DNA of 12,889 nt from Curvibacter sp. (GTDB lineage: Bacteria; Pseudomonadota; Gammaproteobacteria; Burkholderiales; Burkholderiaceae_C), in the NCBI GenBank assembly GCA_003500955.1, contig DNQP01000137.1:1-12889 (forward strand), in the 5' to 3' direction. The position numbers were made by a program, and so were the translations under genes. Numbering within the stretch: the first letter of the stretch is position 1; every line of letters begins with the position of its first letter. This document shows, in pieces, positions 7,445-12,889 of the stretch. The notes beneath the pieces were generated by a model. That model was not told the DNA's origin. It saw only the letters and a list, made by a program, of their open reading frames with translations, and did no database searches.

Positions 7445-8359
7445 ATGAGCGATTTCACTAGCAACCTCTGGTCGGTCTTCGTTGCGGCGGCTACCCTCAT
7501 CGGCATCGTCGCCTGCCTGCTGCTGCTGTGGTTCAGCGGCAAGGCCAAGGCCATGACGGCCAATGACAACACCACCGGTCACGTCTGGGACGGCGACCTG
7601 CGCGAGATGAACAACCCCCTGCCGCGCTGGTGGGTCTGGCTCTTCATCATCACCGTGGTCTTCAGTCTGCTCTATCTCTTCCTTTACCCGGGTCTGGGCA
7701 CGAGCCCCGGCCAGCTGGGCTGGAGCCAGCTGGGCCAGTACCAGGCTGAGATGGCCAAGGGCGAGAAGGAGGTGGCGCCGCTGTACGCCAGGTTCACCGC
7801 CATGAGCGCGCAGGACATGGCGCGCGATGCGCAGGCCATGGCCATCGGCGAGCGTCTGTTCATGAACAACTGCGCGCAGTGCCACGGCTCGGATGCACGC
7901 GGCAGCAAGGGCTTTCCCAACCTGGCCGACGGCGACTGGCTCTGGGGCGGCGCCCCGGAGCAGATCCAGGAGAGCATCGCCAAGGGGCGCATGGGCGTGA
8001 TGCCGCCCATGGCCGCCGCGGTCGGCACGCCCGAGGACGTGAAGAACGTCGCGCACTATGTGCTCAGCCTGTCCAACAGCCCGCACGACAGTCTGCGCGC
8101 CTCGCTGGGCAAGGCCAAGTTCGGTACCTGCGCGGCCTGCCATGGCGCGGACGGCAAGGGCAACACCGCCCTGGGTGCGCCCAACCTGACCGACGACATC
8201 TGGCTGCACGGCTGGGGTGAGGGCGCCATCATCGCCATGATCAACAGCGGCAAGACCAACCAGATGCCGGCGCAGGAGGGCAAGCTCAGTGCAGCGCAGA
8301 TCCAGGTGCTGACGAGCTACGTGTGGAGCCGCAGCGGGACCAAGGTGGCGGCGCAATAA
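7445..8359 (+). CDS. ccoP: cytochrome c oxidase cbb3-type, di-haem subunit III CcoP
   Basis: CcoP is the membrane-anchored di-haem cytochrome c that feeds electrons to CcoO. In its 304 residues there are two N-terminal helices (about 9-30 and 62-81), separated by the conserved HVWDGDLREMNNPLPRWW stretch, then two cytochrome c domains. Haem sites are CAQCH (143-147) and CAACH (229-233). Candidate distal methionines are Met186 in MGVMPPM and Met274 in TNQMPAQ. Each domain has its PNL...W motif (FPNLADGDWLWGG, APNLTDDIWLHG). AAGGAAG at 7434-7440 gives a ribosome-binding site only 4 nt from the ATG. The length is normal for the family. Confidence 0.97.
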   Translation: MSDFTSNLWSVFVAAATLIGIVACLLLLWFSGKAKAMTANDNTTGHVWDGDLREMNNPLPRWWVWLFIITVVFSLLYLFLYPGLGTSPGQLGWSQLGQYQAEMAKGEKEVAPLYARFTAMSAQDMARDAQAMAIGERLFMNNCAQCHGSDARGSKGFPNLADGDWLWGGAPEQIQESIAKGRMGVMPPMAAAVGTPEDVKNVAHYVLSLSNSPHDSLRASLGKAKFGTCAACHGADGKGNTALGAPNLTDDIWLHGWGEGAIIAMINSGKTNQMPAQEGKLSAAQIQVLTSYVWSRSGTKVAAQ

Positions 8360-8374
8360 ACAGCGAGCCGGCAA

Positions 8375-9817
8375 TTGAGCGATCCCGATACCGCGTTGCA
8401 CAAGACCATCCCCATCGTTCCGGCCGCGGTGGCCGACGATGCGGAAATGGTCTCGCTCTACCAAGCGCACCAGAAAATCTACCCGCGCAGTGTCAGCGGC
8501 CTGTTCGCCCGCTGGCGCTGGGTCTTCGTCTGGCTGACCCAACTCCTGTTCTATGGCCTGCCCTGGCTGGAGTGGGGCCAGCGCCAGGCCGTGCTCTTCG
8601 ACCTGGGCGCGCGACGCTTCTATATCTTCGGCCTGGTCCTGTACCCGCAGGACTTCATCTACCTCACGGGCCTGCTGGTCATCTCGGCCTTGCTGCTCTT
8701 CCTGTTCACGGCCGTGGCCGGGCGGCAGTGGTGCGGTTATGCCTGCCCGCAGACGGTCTACACAGAGATCTTCCTGTGGATCGAGCGCAAGATCGAGGGG
8801 GACCGCTCCGCGCGCATGCGTTTGGACGCCGGCCCCTGGGGCGCGAACCGGGTGCTGCGCAAGGTGAGCAAGCACGGTGCCTGGATCCTGCTGTCGCTCT
8901 GGACCGGTTTCACCTTCGTCGGCTACTTCACGCCCATCACCGAACTGGGCCGCGAAGTGCTGGAGCTGCGCATGACGTCCTGGGAGGTCTTCTGGGTCGT
9001 CTTCTACGGCCTCGCCACCTACGGCAACGCCGGCTTCATGCGCGAGCAGGTCTGCAAATACATGTGCCCCTATGCGCGCTTCCAGAGCGCCATGTTCGAC
9101 CGCGACACCCTGATCGTCTCCTACGACGCGCAGCGCGGCGAGCCGCGTGGCGCCCGCTCGCGCAAGGCCGATCCGGCGGCCCTGGGCCTGGGCTCCTGCA
9201 TTGACTGCACGCTGTGCGTGCAGGTCTGCCCCACGGGCATCGACATCCGCAAGGGCCTGCAGTACGAATGCATCAGCTGTGCGGCCTGCATCGACGTCTG
9301 CGACGACGTGATGGACAAGATGAACTACCCGCGCGGTCTCATCCAGTACACCACGCAGAACGCGCAGCAGGGCGGCTGGACGCGCTCGCAGACCTGGCGC
9401 CGGGTGCTGCGTCCGCGGGTGCTGATCTACAGCGCCATGCTCGGCGGGGTCTGTGTGGCCATGCTGGTCAGCCTGGTGCTGCGTACGCCCTTCAAGGTCG
9501 ACGTGGTCCGTGACCGGGGCGTGCTCGCGCGCATCGTGGCCGGCGGCATGATCGAGAACGTCTACCGTCTCCAGATCATGAACGCCACCGAATCCGGGCA
9601 AAGCTATCGCATCGCCGCGACCGGCCTGCCCGGCCTGGCCGTGGCTTCCGAGACGCTGGCCGAGGTCGGGCCCACGGCGTCGCGCTGGGTCGCCGTGCGC
9701 CTGCAGCTGCCCTACGAGGCCGCGGGCCCGGGCACCCACACCATCCATTTCGAGCTCACGGACCGGGACGGTACGGCCTTGGTGCGTGAGAAATCTGTCT
9801 TCCTGGTTCCCCGTTGA
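8375..9817 (+). CDS. ccoG: cytochrome c oxidase accessory Fe-S protein CcoG (RdxA/FixG)
   Basis: This 480-residue inner-membrane polyferredoxin-like protein belongs to a family shown to reduce Cu(II) to Cu(I) for cbb3 assembly. In order there are membrane helices around residues 47-63, 82-115, 168-186 and 203-217; paired cysteine motifs CGYACP (Cys120, Cys124) and CKYMCP (Cys227, Cys231); two ferredoxin-type [4Fe-4S] motifs (Cys275, 278, 281, 285 and Cys299, 302, 305, 309); a further helix (about 349-369); and a C-terminal Ig-like periplasmic domain. I place the start at TTG 8375: the ccoP stop is in the same frame 15 bases upstream, no ATG or GTG lies between, and the next ATG (8447) would cut just before the conserved SLY...IYPRSVSG. 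The ribosome-binding site is weak. Confidence 0.94.
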   Translation: MSDPDTALHKTIPIVPAAVADDAEMVSLYQAHQKIYPRSVSGLFARWRWVFVWLTQLLFYGLPWLEWGQRQAVLFDLGARRFYIFGLVLYPQDFIYLTGLLVISALLLFLFTAVAGRQWCGYACPQTVYTEIFLWIERKIEGDRSARMRLDAGPWGANRVLRKVSKHGAWILLSLWTGFTFVGYFTPITELGREVLELRMTSWEVFWVVFYGLATYGNAGFMREQVCKYMCPYARFQSAMFDRDTLIVSYDAQRGEPRGARSRKADPAALGLGSCIDCTLCVQVCPTGIDIRKGLQYECISCAACIDVCDDVMDKMNYPRGLIQYTTQNAQQGGWTRSQTWRRVLRPRVLIYSAMLGGVCVAMLVSLVLRTPFKVDVVRDRGVLARIVAGGMIENVYRLQIMNATESGQSYRIAATGLPGLAVASETLAEVGPTASRWVAVRLQLPYEAAGPGTHTIHFELTDRDGTALVREKSVFLVPR

Positions 9818-9828
9818 GAAAGCCCGTC

Positions 9829-10113
9829 ATGACCCCGATGCAACATCCGGCTCCCGCACAACCCTGGTGGCGTTTCGGCCACGTCTGGCTGATCATCGCC
9901 GGGCCCGTGATCGTGGTCATCGCGGGCTTCGTCACGCTCTGGCTGGCGATCCGCACGCCAGACCCGGTGATCACATCGGAGGACTACCGGCAAGCGCAGA
10001 CGCTGCAGGCGGACCCGTCCAGTGTCGCGCCGGCCATGCAGGCGCGCAACCATGCGCAGACCGGTGTGCCGACGCCATCGCAGGCGCCTGCTGCGTCCGC
10101 AACCCGCCCTTGA
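9829..10113 (+). CDS. ccoH: short FixH/CcoH-family membrane protein
   Basis: This 94-residue protein has a proline-rich start, the PWWRFGHVWLIIAGP entry to a single helix (about residues 18-42), then TPDPVITSEDYRQAQ. A W(W/Y)-rich entry, one helix and (D/P)xVxxxDYY(K/R) just outside are what identify CcoH/FixH, a cbb3 assembly and stability factor. Typical FixH proteins are about 150-170 residues with a periplasmic beta domain; here the chain ends after a Pro/Ala-rich tail (PTPSQAPAASATRP), so that domain is absent. The region reads cleanly with no frameshift visible. The helix and position after ccoG support the call, but the low residue count keeps it moderate. ATG 9829 has only a weak GAGAAAG upstream; a TTG at 9814 is possible. 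Confidence 0.75.
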   Translation: MTPMQHPAPAQPWWRFGHVWLIIAGPVIVVIAGFVTLWLAIRTPDPVITSEDYRQAQTLQADPSSVAPAMQARNHAQTGVPTPSQAPAASATRP

Positions 10114-10138
10114 GCGCAGCAGACAGAGGAGCAGGACC

Positions 10139-10432
10139 ATGAAGCTGCGCAAACTGATGTGGATCGCCTGGCCGGCCTTTCTGGTCGCCGGCCTGCTCGA
10201 GATGCTGGTCTTTGCCCTGGTCGATCCACAGGATCTGCACTGGTTCGGCGAGCCGCTGGCGCTGTCGAGGCAGGGAATCTACACCCTGGCCTTCTTCGTC
10301 TTCTGGGGGGTGACCATGCTCTCCAGTGCCTTGACCACCTTGCTGACCCTGTCGCCTTTCGAGCTCAACCAGGGCCCGCTGCCAGCGCGAGACCCGCGCG
10401 AGGGCGGTCCGAAGCAGGACGGCGTCGGCTGA
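10139..10432 (+). CDS. unrecognised two-helix membrane protein at the end of the cbb3 cluster
   Basis: This 97-residue protein has two predicted helices (about residues 7-28 and 47-70) joined by a loop rich in Asp, Trp and Phe (DPQDLHWFGEPLALSRQGIY) and a polar Pro/Arg-rich C-terminus (PARDPREGGP). The positive N-terminus (MKLRK) suggests N-in, C-in topology. I do not recognise a named family. It follows the fixH gene by 25 nt in the same orientation, has a strong GAGGAG (10126-10131, spacing 7), and is the last gene before the convergent fnr. The location suggests co-expression with the oxidase and a possible assembly or regulatory role; that is inference only. No cysteine, CXXC or conserved histidine cluster argues for direct cofactor binding. 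Confidence 0.82.
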   Translation: MKLRKLMWIAWPAFLVAGLLEMLVFALVDPQDLHWFGEPLALSRQGIYTLAFFVFWGVTMLSSALTTLLTLSPFELNQGPLPARDPREGGPKQDGVG

Positions 10433-10471
10433 GCGTACAGGGCTGGGGGACGCCGCGGTTGCGGCCCGCGC

Positions 10472-11218
10472 TCAGTGGCACTCGGTCTGGTGGTTCACCA
10501 GGCGGGCCAGGGCCTCGGTGTCGACGATGCGCACATGGCGCTGCTTGACCTCGATGATCCCGTCTTCCATGAACTTGGAGAAGGTCCGGCTCACGGTCTC
10601 CAGCTTGAGCCCGAGGTAGCTGCCGATCTCCTCGCGCGTCATGCGCAGGATCAGCTCGGAGGAGGAAAAGCCGCGTGCGTGCAGACGCTGCACGAGGTTG
10701 AGCAGGAAGGCCGCCAGACGCTCTTCGGCCCGCATGCTGCCCAGCAGCAGCATGACACCATGCTCGCGCACGATCTCGCGGCTCATGATCTTGTGCACAT
10801 GACGCTGCAGGCCGTTGATCTCGCGCGAAAGCTCCTCGATGCGGTCGAAGGGCATGACACAGACCTCGGCGTCTTCGAGTGCCACGGCATCGCAGCTGTG
10901 GTGGTCGTTGACGATGCCGTCCAGACCGATGATCTCCCCCGCCATCTGGAAGCCCGTCACCTGGTCGCGCCCGTCTTCGGAAGCCACGCAAGTCTTGAAG
11001 AAGCCGGTGCGGATGGCGTAGAGCGAGGTGAACTTCTCGCCGTTGCGGAACAGCGCCGTGCCGCGCTTGATCTTGCGCCGGTTCGCGACCACGTCGTCGA
11101 GGCGATCGATCTCCTCGTTGCTCAGCCCCAGGGGCATGCAGAGCTCACGCAGGTTGCAGTTGGAACAGGCGACTTTGATCGTGTGCGGGTTCATGCGCAT
11201 CATTTTGACATCGGTCAT
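10472..11218 (-). CDS. fnr: oxygen-sensing transcriptional regulator Fnr (Crp/Fnr family)
   Basis: This 248-residue cytoplasmic regulator binds a [4Fe-4S] cluster without oxygen, dimerises and activates or represses at TTGAT-N4-ATCAA sites. The four cluster ligands are present: Cys18, Cys21 and Cys27 in CSNCNLRELC, and Cys109 in HHSCDA. A cyclic-nucleotide-type beta-roll domain spans about residues 30-130, followed by a dimer helix and a C-terminal helix-turn-helix (about 194-215, TREEIGSYLGLKLETVSRTF). Glu207, Ser210 and Arg211 form the E-xx-SR recognition signature that reads TTGAT. The ATG at 11218 follows AGGGAG (11230-11225, spacing 6); later Met codons at residues 6, 7 and 9 have no better signal. 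It converges with the cbb3 cluster and diverges from hemN, and its promoter overlaps an FNR box. Confidence 0.96.
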   Translation of the reverse strand: MTDVKMMRMNPHTIKVACSNCNLRELCMPLGLSNEEIDRLDDVVANRRKIKRGTALFRNGEKFTSLYAIRTGFFKTCVASEDGRDQVTGFQMAGEIIGLDGIVNDHHSCDAVALEDAEVCVMPFDRIEELSREINGLQRHVHKIMSREIVREHGVMLLLGSMRAEERLAAFLLNLVQRLHARGFSSSELILRMTREEIGSYLGLKLETVSRTFSKFMEDGIIEVKQRHVRIVDTEALARLVNHQTECH

Positions 11219-11244
11219 GGCGATCTCCCTGCGGTCAGGTCACA

Positions 11245-11272
11245 ACATTAGCAGCTTTTTGACGCACATCAA
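11245..11272 (-). promoter_or_regulatory. candidate fnr promoter overlapping the FNR box
   Basis: On the minus strand, TTGATG (11272-11267) as -35 and TAATGT (11250-11245) as -10 are separated by 16 nt. They match the sigma70 consensus at 4 of 6 and 3 of 6 bases. Transcription would begin near 11238, leaving a leader of about 20 nt with the AGGGAG ribosome-binding site intact. The -35 is one half of the FNR box, so bound Fnr would block it, giving negative autoregulation. Confidence 0.45.
11259..11272. promoter_or_regulatory. FNR-type operator between fnr and hemN
   Basis: TTGACGCACATCAA matches TTGAT-N4-ATCAA at 9 of 10 specified bases (the fifth is C). Centred at -41.5 for hemN, it predicts a start near 11307 and a 15-nt leader that still contains AAGGA. 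CAAAGT (11294-11299) is a weak -10 candidate one base off the ideal place. The same geometry towards fnr would start the transcript at 11224, inside its ribosome-binding region, so class II activation of fnr is unlikely. Confidence 0.82.
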
Positions 11273-11321
11273 GCTCTGATTCCTGTGTTCCGGCAAAGTC
11301 CCCTCATCCAAGGATGAATGA

Positions 11322-12719
11322 ATGAACGCCCCCACTGCCGTGCCCCTGACCCCCGAACTGCTGCGCCGCCATGACGTGGCCGGGCCGCGCTACACCTCCT
11401 ATCCCACGGCCGACCGCTTCGTCGAGGCCTTCGGCCCCGACGACTACGTCCGCGCCTTGCAGCAGCGCCGCTCGGGCGCCGCCGCCATGGTGCTGCCCCT
11501 GTCGCTCTACGTGCACGTGCCGTTCTGCGAGTCGCTGTGCTACTACTGCGCCTGCAACAAGATCATCACCAAGCACCACGACCGGGCAGCCGAGTACCTG
11601 CGCTATCTGGCCCGCGAGGTCGATCTGCACACGGACCAGCTCGGCACGGGACAGATCGTGAGCCAGCTGCACCTGGGTGGTGGCACGCCGACCTTCCTGA
11701 ACGATGCCGAACTGCACGAGCTCATGGCCATGCTCAAGCGCAGCTTCACGCTGGCACCGGGCGGCGAGTATTCGATCGAGGTCGATCCGCGCACCATCGA
11801 CGCGAGCCGGCTCGACACCCTGGCCGAGCTCGGTTTCAACCGCCTGAGCTTCGGCGTGCAGGATTTCGATCTGGCCGTGCAGAAGGCCGTGCACCGTGTG
11901 CAGCCGGCCGAGCAGGTCTTTGCCCTGGTGCAGGCCGCGCGCGAGCGCGGCTTCGAGTCGGTCAATGTGGACCTGATCTATGGCCTGCCGCAGCAGACGC
12001 CCGAATCCTTAGCGCGCACGCTGCAGCAGGTCAATGCGCTGCGGCCCGACCGGATCGCGCTCTATGCCTACGCCCATCTGCCCGAGCGCTTCAAGCCCCA
12101 GCGTCGCATCGCCACGACCGAGTTGCCCGGCGCCGCGGCCAAGCTGAGCATGCTGGCCGATGCCATGGCGCGCTTCATGGGCGCGGGCTATGTCTATGTG
12201 GGCATGGACCACTTCGCCCTGCCCAACGACGCCCTGGCCGTGGCCCAGCGCCAGGGCCGCCTGCACCGCAATTTCCAGGGCTACAGCACGCAGCCAGACT
12301 GCGACCTGATCGGTCTGGGCGTGTCCTCCATCGGCCGTATCGGCGCCACCTACAGCCAGAACGCCAAGACCCTGGAGGAGTACTACGACGCCATCGACCA
12401 CGGCCGCTTCGCCGTCGTACGCGGGCTGGCGTTGTCGCGCGACGATCTCGTGCGCCGCGCGGTCATCATGGCCTTGATGTGCCAGGGTGAGGTGCTCTAC
12501 GAGTCCATCAACCTGGCCTACCTGATCGACTTCCGTTCCTACTTCGCGGCCGAGATCGAGAACCTGCACGAACTGGAAGAGCAGGGGCTGGTGAGCCTGG
12601 ACGCGGCGGGCATCCAGGTCACGCCCACGGGCTGGTTCTTCGTGCGCGCCGTGGCCATGGTCTTCGACCGCTACCTGCAAGCCGACCGCAACCGGGCCCG
12701 CTTCTCCAAGATCATCTGA
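11322..12719 (+). CDS. hemN: oxygen-independent coproporphyrinogen III oxidase HemN (radical SAM)
   Basis: This 465-residue cytoplasmic radical-SAM enzyme decarboxylates coproporphyrinogen III to protoporphyrinogen IX without O2. The radical-SAM cluster motif is CESLCYYCAC, with Cys69, Cys73 and Cys76 as the cluster ligands and Cys78 matching the extra cysteine of true HemN proteins (CxxxCxxCxC), which separates it from HemW, the haem chaperone with plain CxxxCxxC. Also visible are the N-terminal GPRYTSYPTADRF stretch, GGGTPTFL (near residue 120), LSFGVQDFD, YGLPQQT, and GMDHFALPNDALA, followed by NFQGYST and the C-terminal HemN domain. The ATG is preceded by AAGGA (11310-11314, spacing 7); two closer ATGs (11314, 11318) are out of frame. 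Divergence from fnr across an FNR box fits low-oxygen haem supply for cbb3 oxidase. Confidence 0.97.
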   Translation: MNAPTAVPLTPELLRRHDVAGPRYTSYPTADRFVEAFGPDDYVRALQQRRSGAAAMVLPLSLYVHVPFCESLCYYCACNKIITKHHDRAAEYLRYLAREVDLHTDQLGTGQIVSQLHLGGGTPTFLNDAELHELMAMLKRSFTLAPGGEYSIEVDPRTIDASRLDTLAELGFNRLSFGVQDFDLAVQKAVHRVQPAEQVFALVQAARERGFESVNVDLIYGLPQQTPESLARTLQQVNALRPDRIALYAYAHLPERFKPQRRIATTELPGAAAKLSMLADAMARFMGAGYVYVGMDHFALPNDALAVAQRQGRLHRNFQGYSTQPDCDLIGLGVSSIGRIGATYSQNAKTLEEYYDAIDHGRFAVVRGLALSRDDLVRRAVIMALMCQGEVLYESINLAYLIDFRSYFAAEIENLHELEEQGLVSLDAAGIQVTPTGWFFVRAVAMVFDRYLQADRNRARFSKII

Positions 12720-12759
12720 TCCGGGCCTGCGCCCGCGAAGCGCGGTCTACACTGCCGTC

Positions 12760-12889
12760 ATGCAAACCTCCCTGGCCCTCACGGCCCTGCTCATGGGGCT
12801 GGTGGGCGGTCCTCACTGCATCGCCATGTGCGGTGCCGCCTGCGCTGGCATCGCTCAGGCGGGCGGTGAGCGCCGCAACGAAGCGCTGT
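12760..12889 (+). CDS. sulfite exporter TauE/SafE (DsbD_2-like) membrane protein, 3' end missing
   Basis: Only the first 43 codons are in the window, and the frame is open at the edge. The start MQTSLALTALLMGLVGGPHCIAMCGAACAG matches the first helix of the TauE/SafE or DsbD_2-type proteins, whose hallmark is G-x-x-(G/S)-PHC-x-x-MCG with two cysteines inside the membrane. Proteins of this type are often found beside cbb3 oxidase genes and have been linked to copper handling or cytochrome maturation, so a role for this one in oxidase biogenesis is inferred. It follows the hemN stop by 40 nt. No Shine-Dalgarno is apparent; TACACT at 12748-12753 resembles a -10 element just before the ATG, so a leaderless transcript is possible. 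Confidence 0.82.
   Translation, partial: MQTSLALTALLMGLVGGPHCIAMCGAACAGIAQAGGERRNEAL

Noticed and set aside
6605..9748. 1047-codon open frame on the minus strand across ccoO-ccoQ-ccoP-ccoG
   Set aside because: It is antisense to four well-identified genes and its product is His/Asp/Arg/Gly-rich with no domain, as expected from GC-rich third positions.
10452..10465. Small GC hairpin between the 97-residue gene and fnr, considered as a terminator
   Set aside because: The stem is only 5 bp with no T-run on either strand.
10475..11251. 258-codon plus-strand frame opposite fnr
   Set aside because: fnr on the minus strand has its four cluster cysteines and helix-turn-helix; the plus-strand product is His/Asp/Val-rich with no motif.
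12007..12012. Rare TTA leucine codon in hemN as a possible sign of translational control
   Set aside because: A single rare codon in an otherwise normal gene; bldA-type control belongs to Streptomyces.
12733..12745. CCGCG-AAG-CGCGG hairpin after hemN, considered as a terminator
   Set aside because: A 5-bp stem with a 3-nt loop and no T-tract; expected by chance at this GC content.
1..12889. Mobile elements, CRISPR arrays, tRNA genes or attachment sites
   Set aside because: I saw no transposase or integrase frames, spaced direct repeats, tRNA-like cloverleafs or flanking duplications; all sequence is accounted for by genes and short gaps.

Overview
The window comes from a high-GC betaproteobacterium, most likely a member of the Comamonadaceae. 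I infer this from codon bias, the gene order (ccoI-ccoS placed ahead of ccoNOQP, then ccoG, a short fixH, fnr and hemN) and FNR-type operators of the form TTGAT-N4-ATCAA. No species can be named from the sequence alone. Gene density is ordinary, and no gene-free stretch longer than about 110 bases exists. I saw no insertion sequences, tRNA or rRNA genes, CRISPR arrays or large repeats.

Layout. Positions 1-1125 hold the 3' part of a malonyl-CoA synthetase gene (matB), ending at a strong hairpin terminator. Two minus-strand genes follow: a probable outer-membrane beta-barrel protein of unknown function (1191-1994) and a universal stress protein (2093-2536). From about 2600 to 10432 lies a plus-strand cluster for the high-affinity cbb3-type cytochrome c oxidase: the copper-exporting P-type ATPase CcoI, CcoS, the subunits CcoN, CcoO, CcoQ and CcoP, the Fe-S protein CcoG, a shortened CcoH/FixH and an unrecognised two-helix membrane protein. 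Convergent to it is fnr (minus, 10472-11218), which encodes an oxygen-sensing regulator with all four cluster cysteines. Divergent from fnr is hemN (11322-12719), oxygen-independent coproporphyrinogen III oxidase. The right edge holds the first 43 codons of a TauE/SafE (DsbD_2-like) membrane protein.

How the parts fit. Three FNR-type boxes lie at three control points: between usp and ccoI (2599-2612), before ccoN (5129-5142), and between fnr and hemN (11259-11272). The window therefore reads as a self-contained low-oxygen module. Fnr senses oxygen loss and is expected to raise the terminal oxidase, its copper-delivery pump, the oxygen-independent step of haem synthesis and a stress protein. 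The third box also overlaps a plausible fnr -35 element, which suggests negative autoregulation.

Nothing here looks like a wholly new system. The points most worth following are the unnamed 97-residue membrane protein, the short FixH, the unclear and possibly leaderless start of ccoI, and the dual-use FNR boxes.
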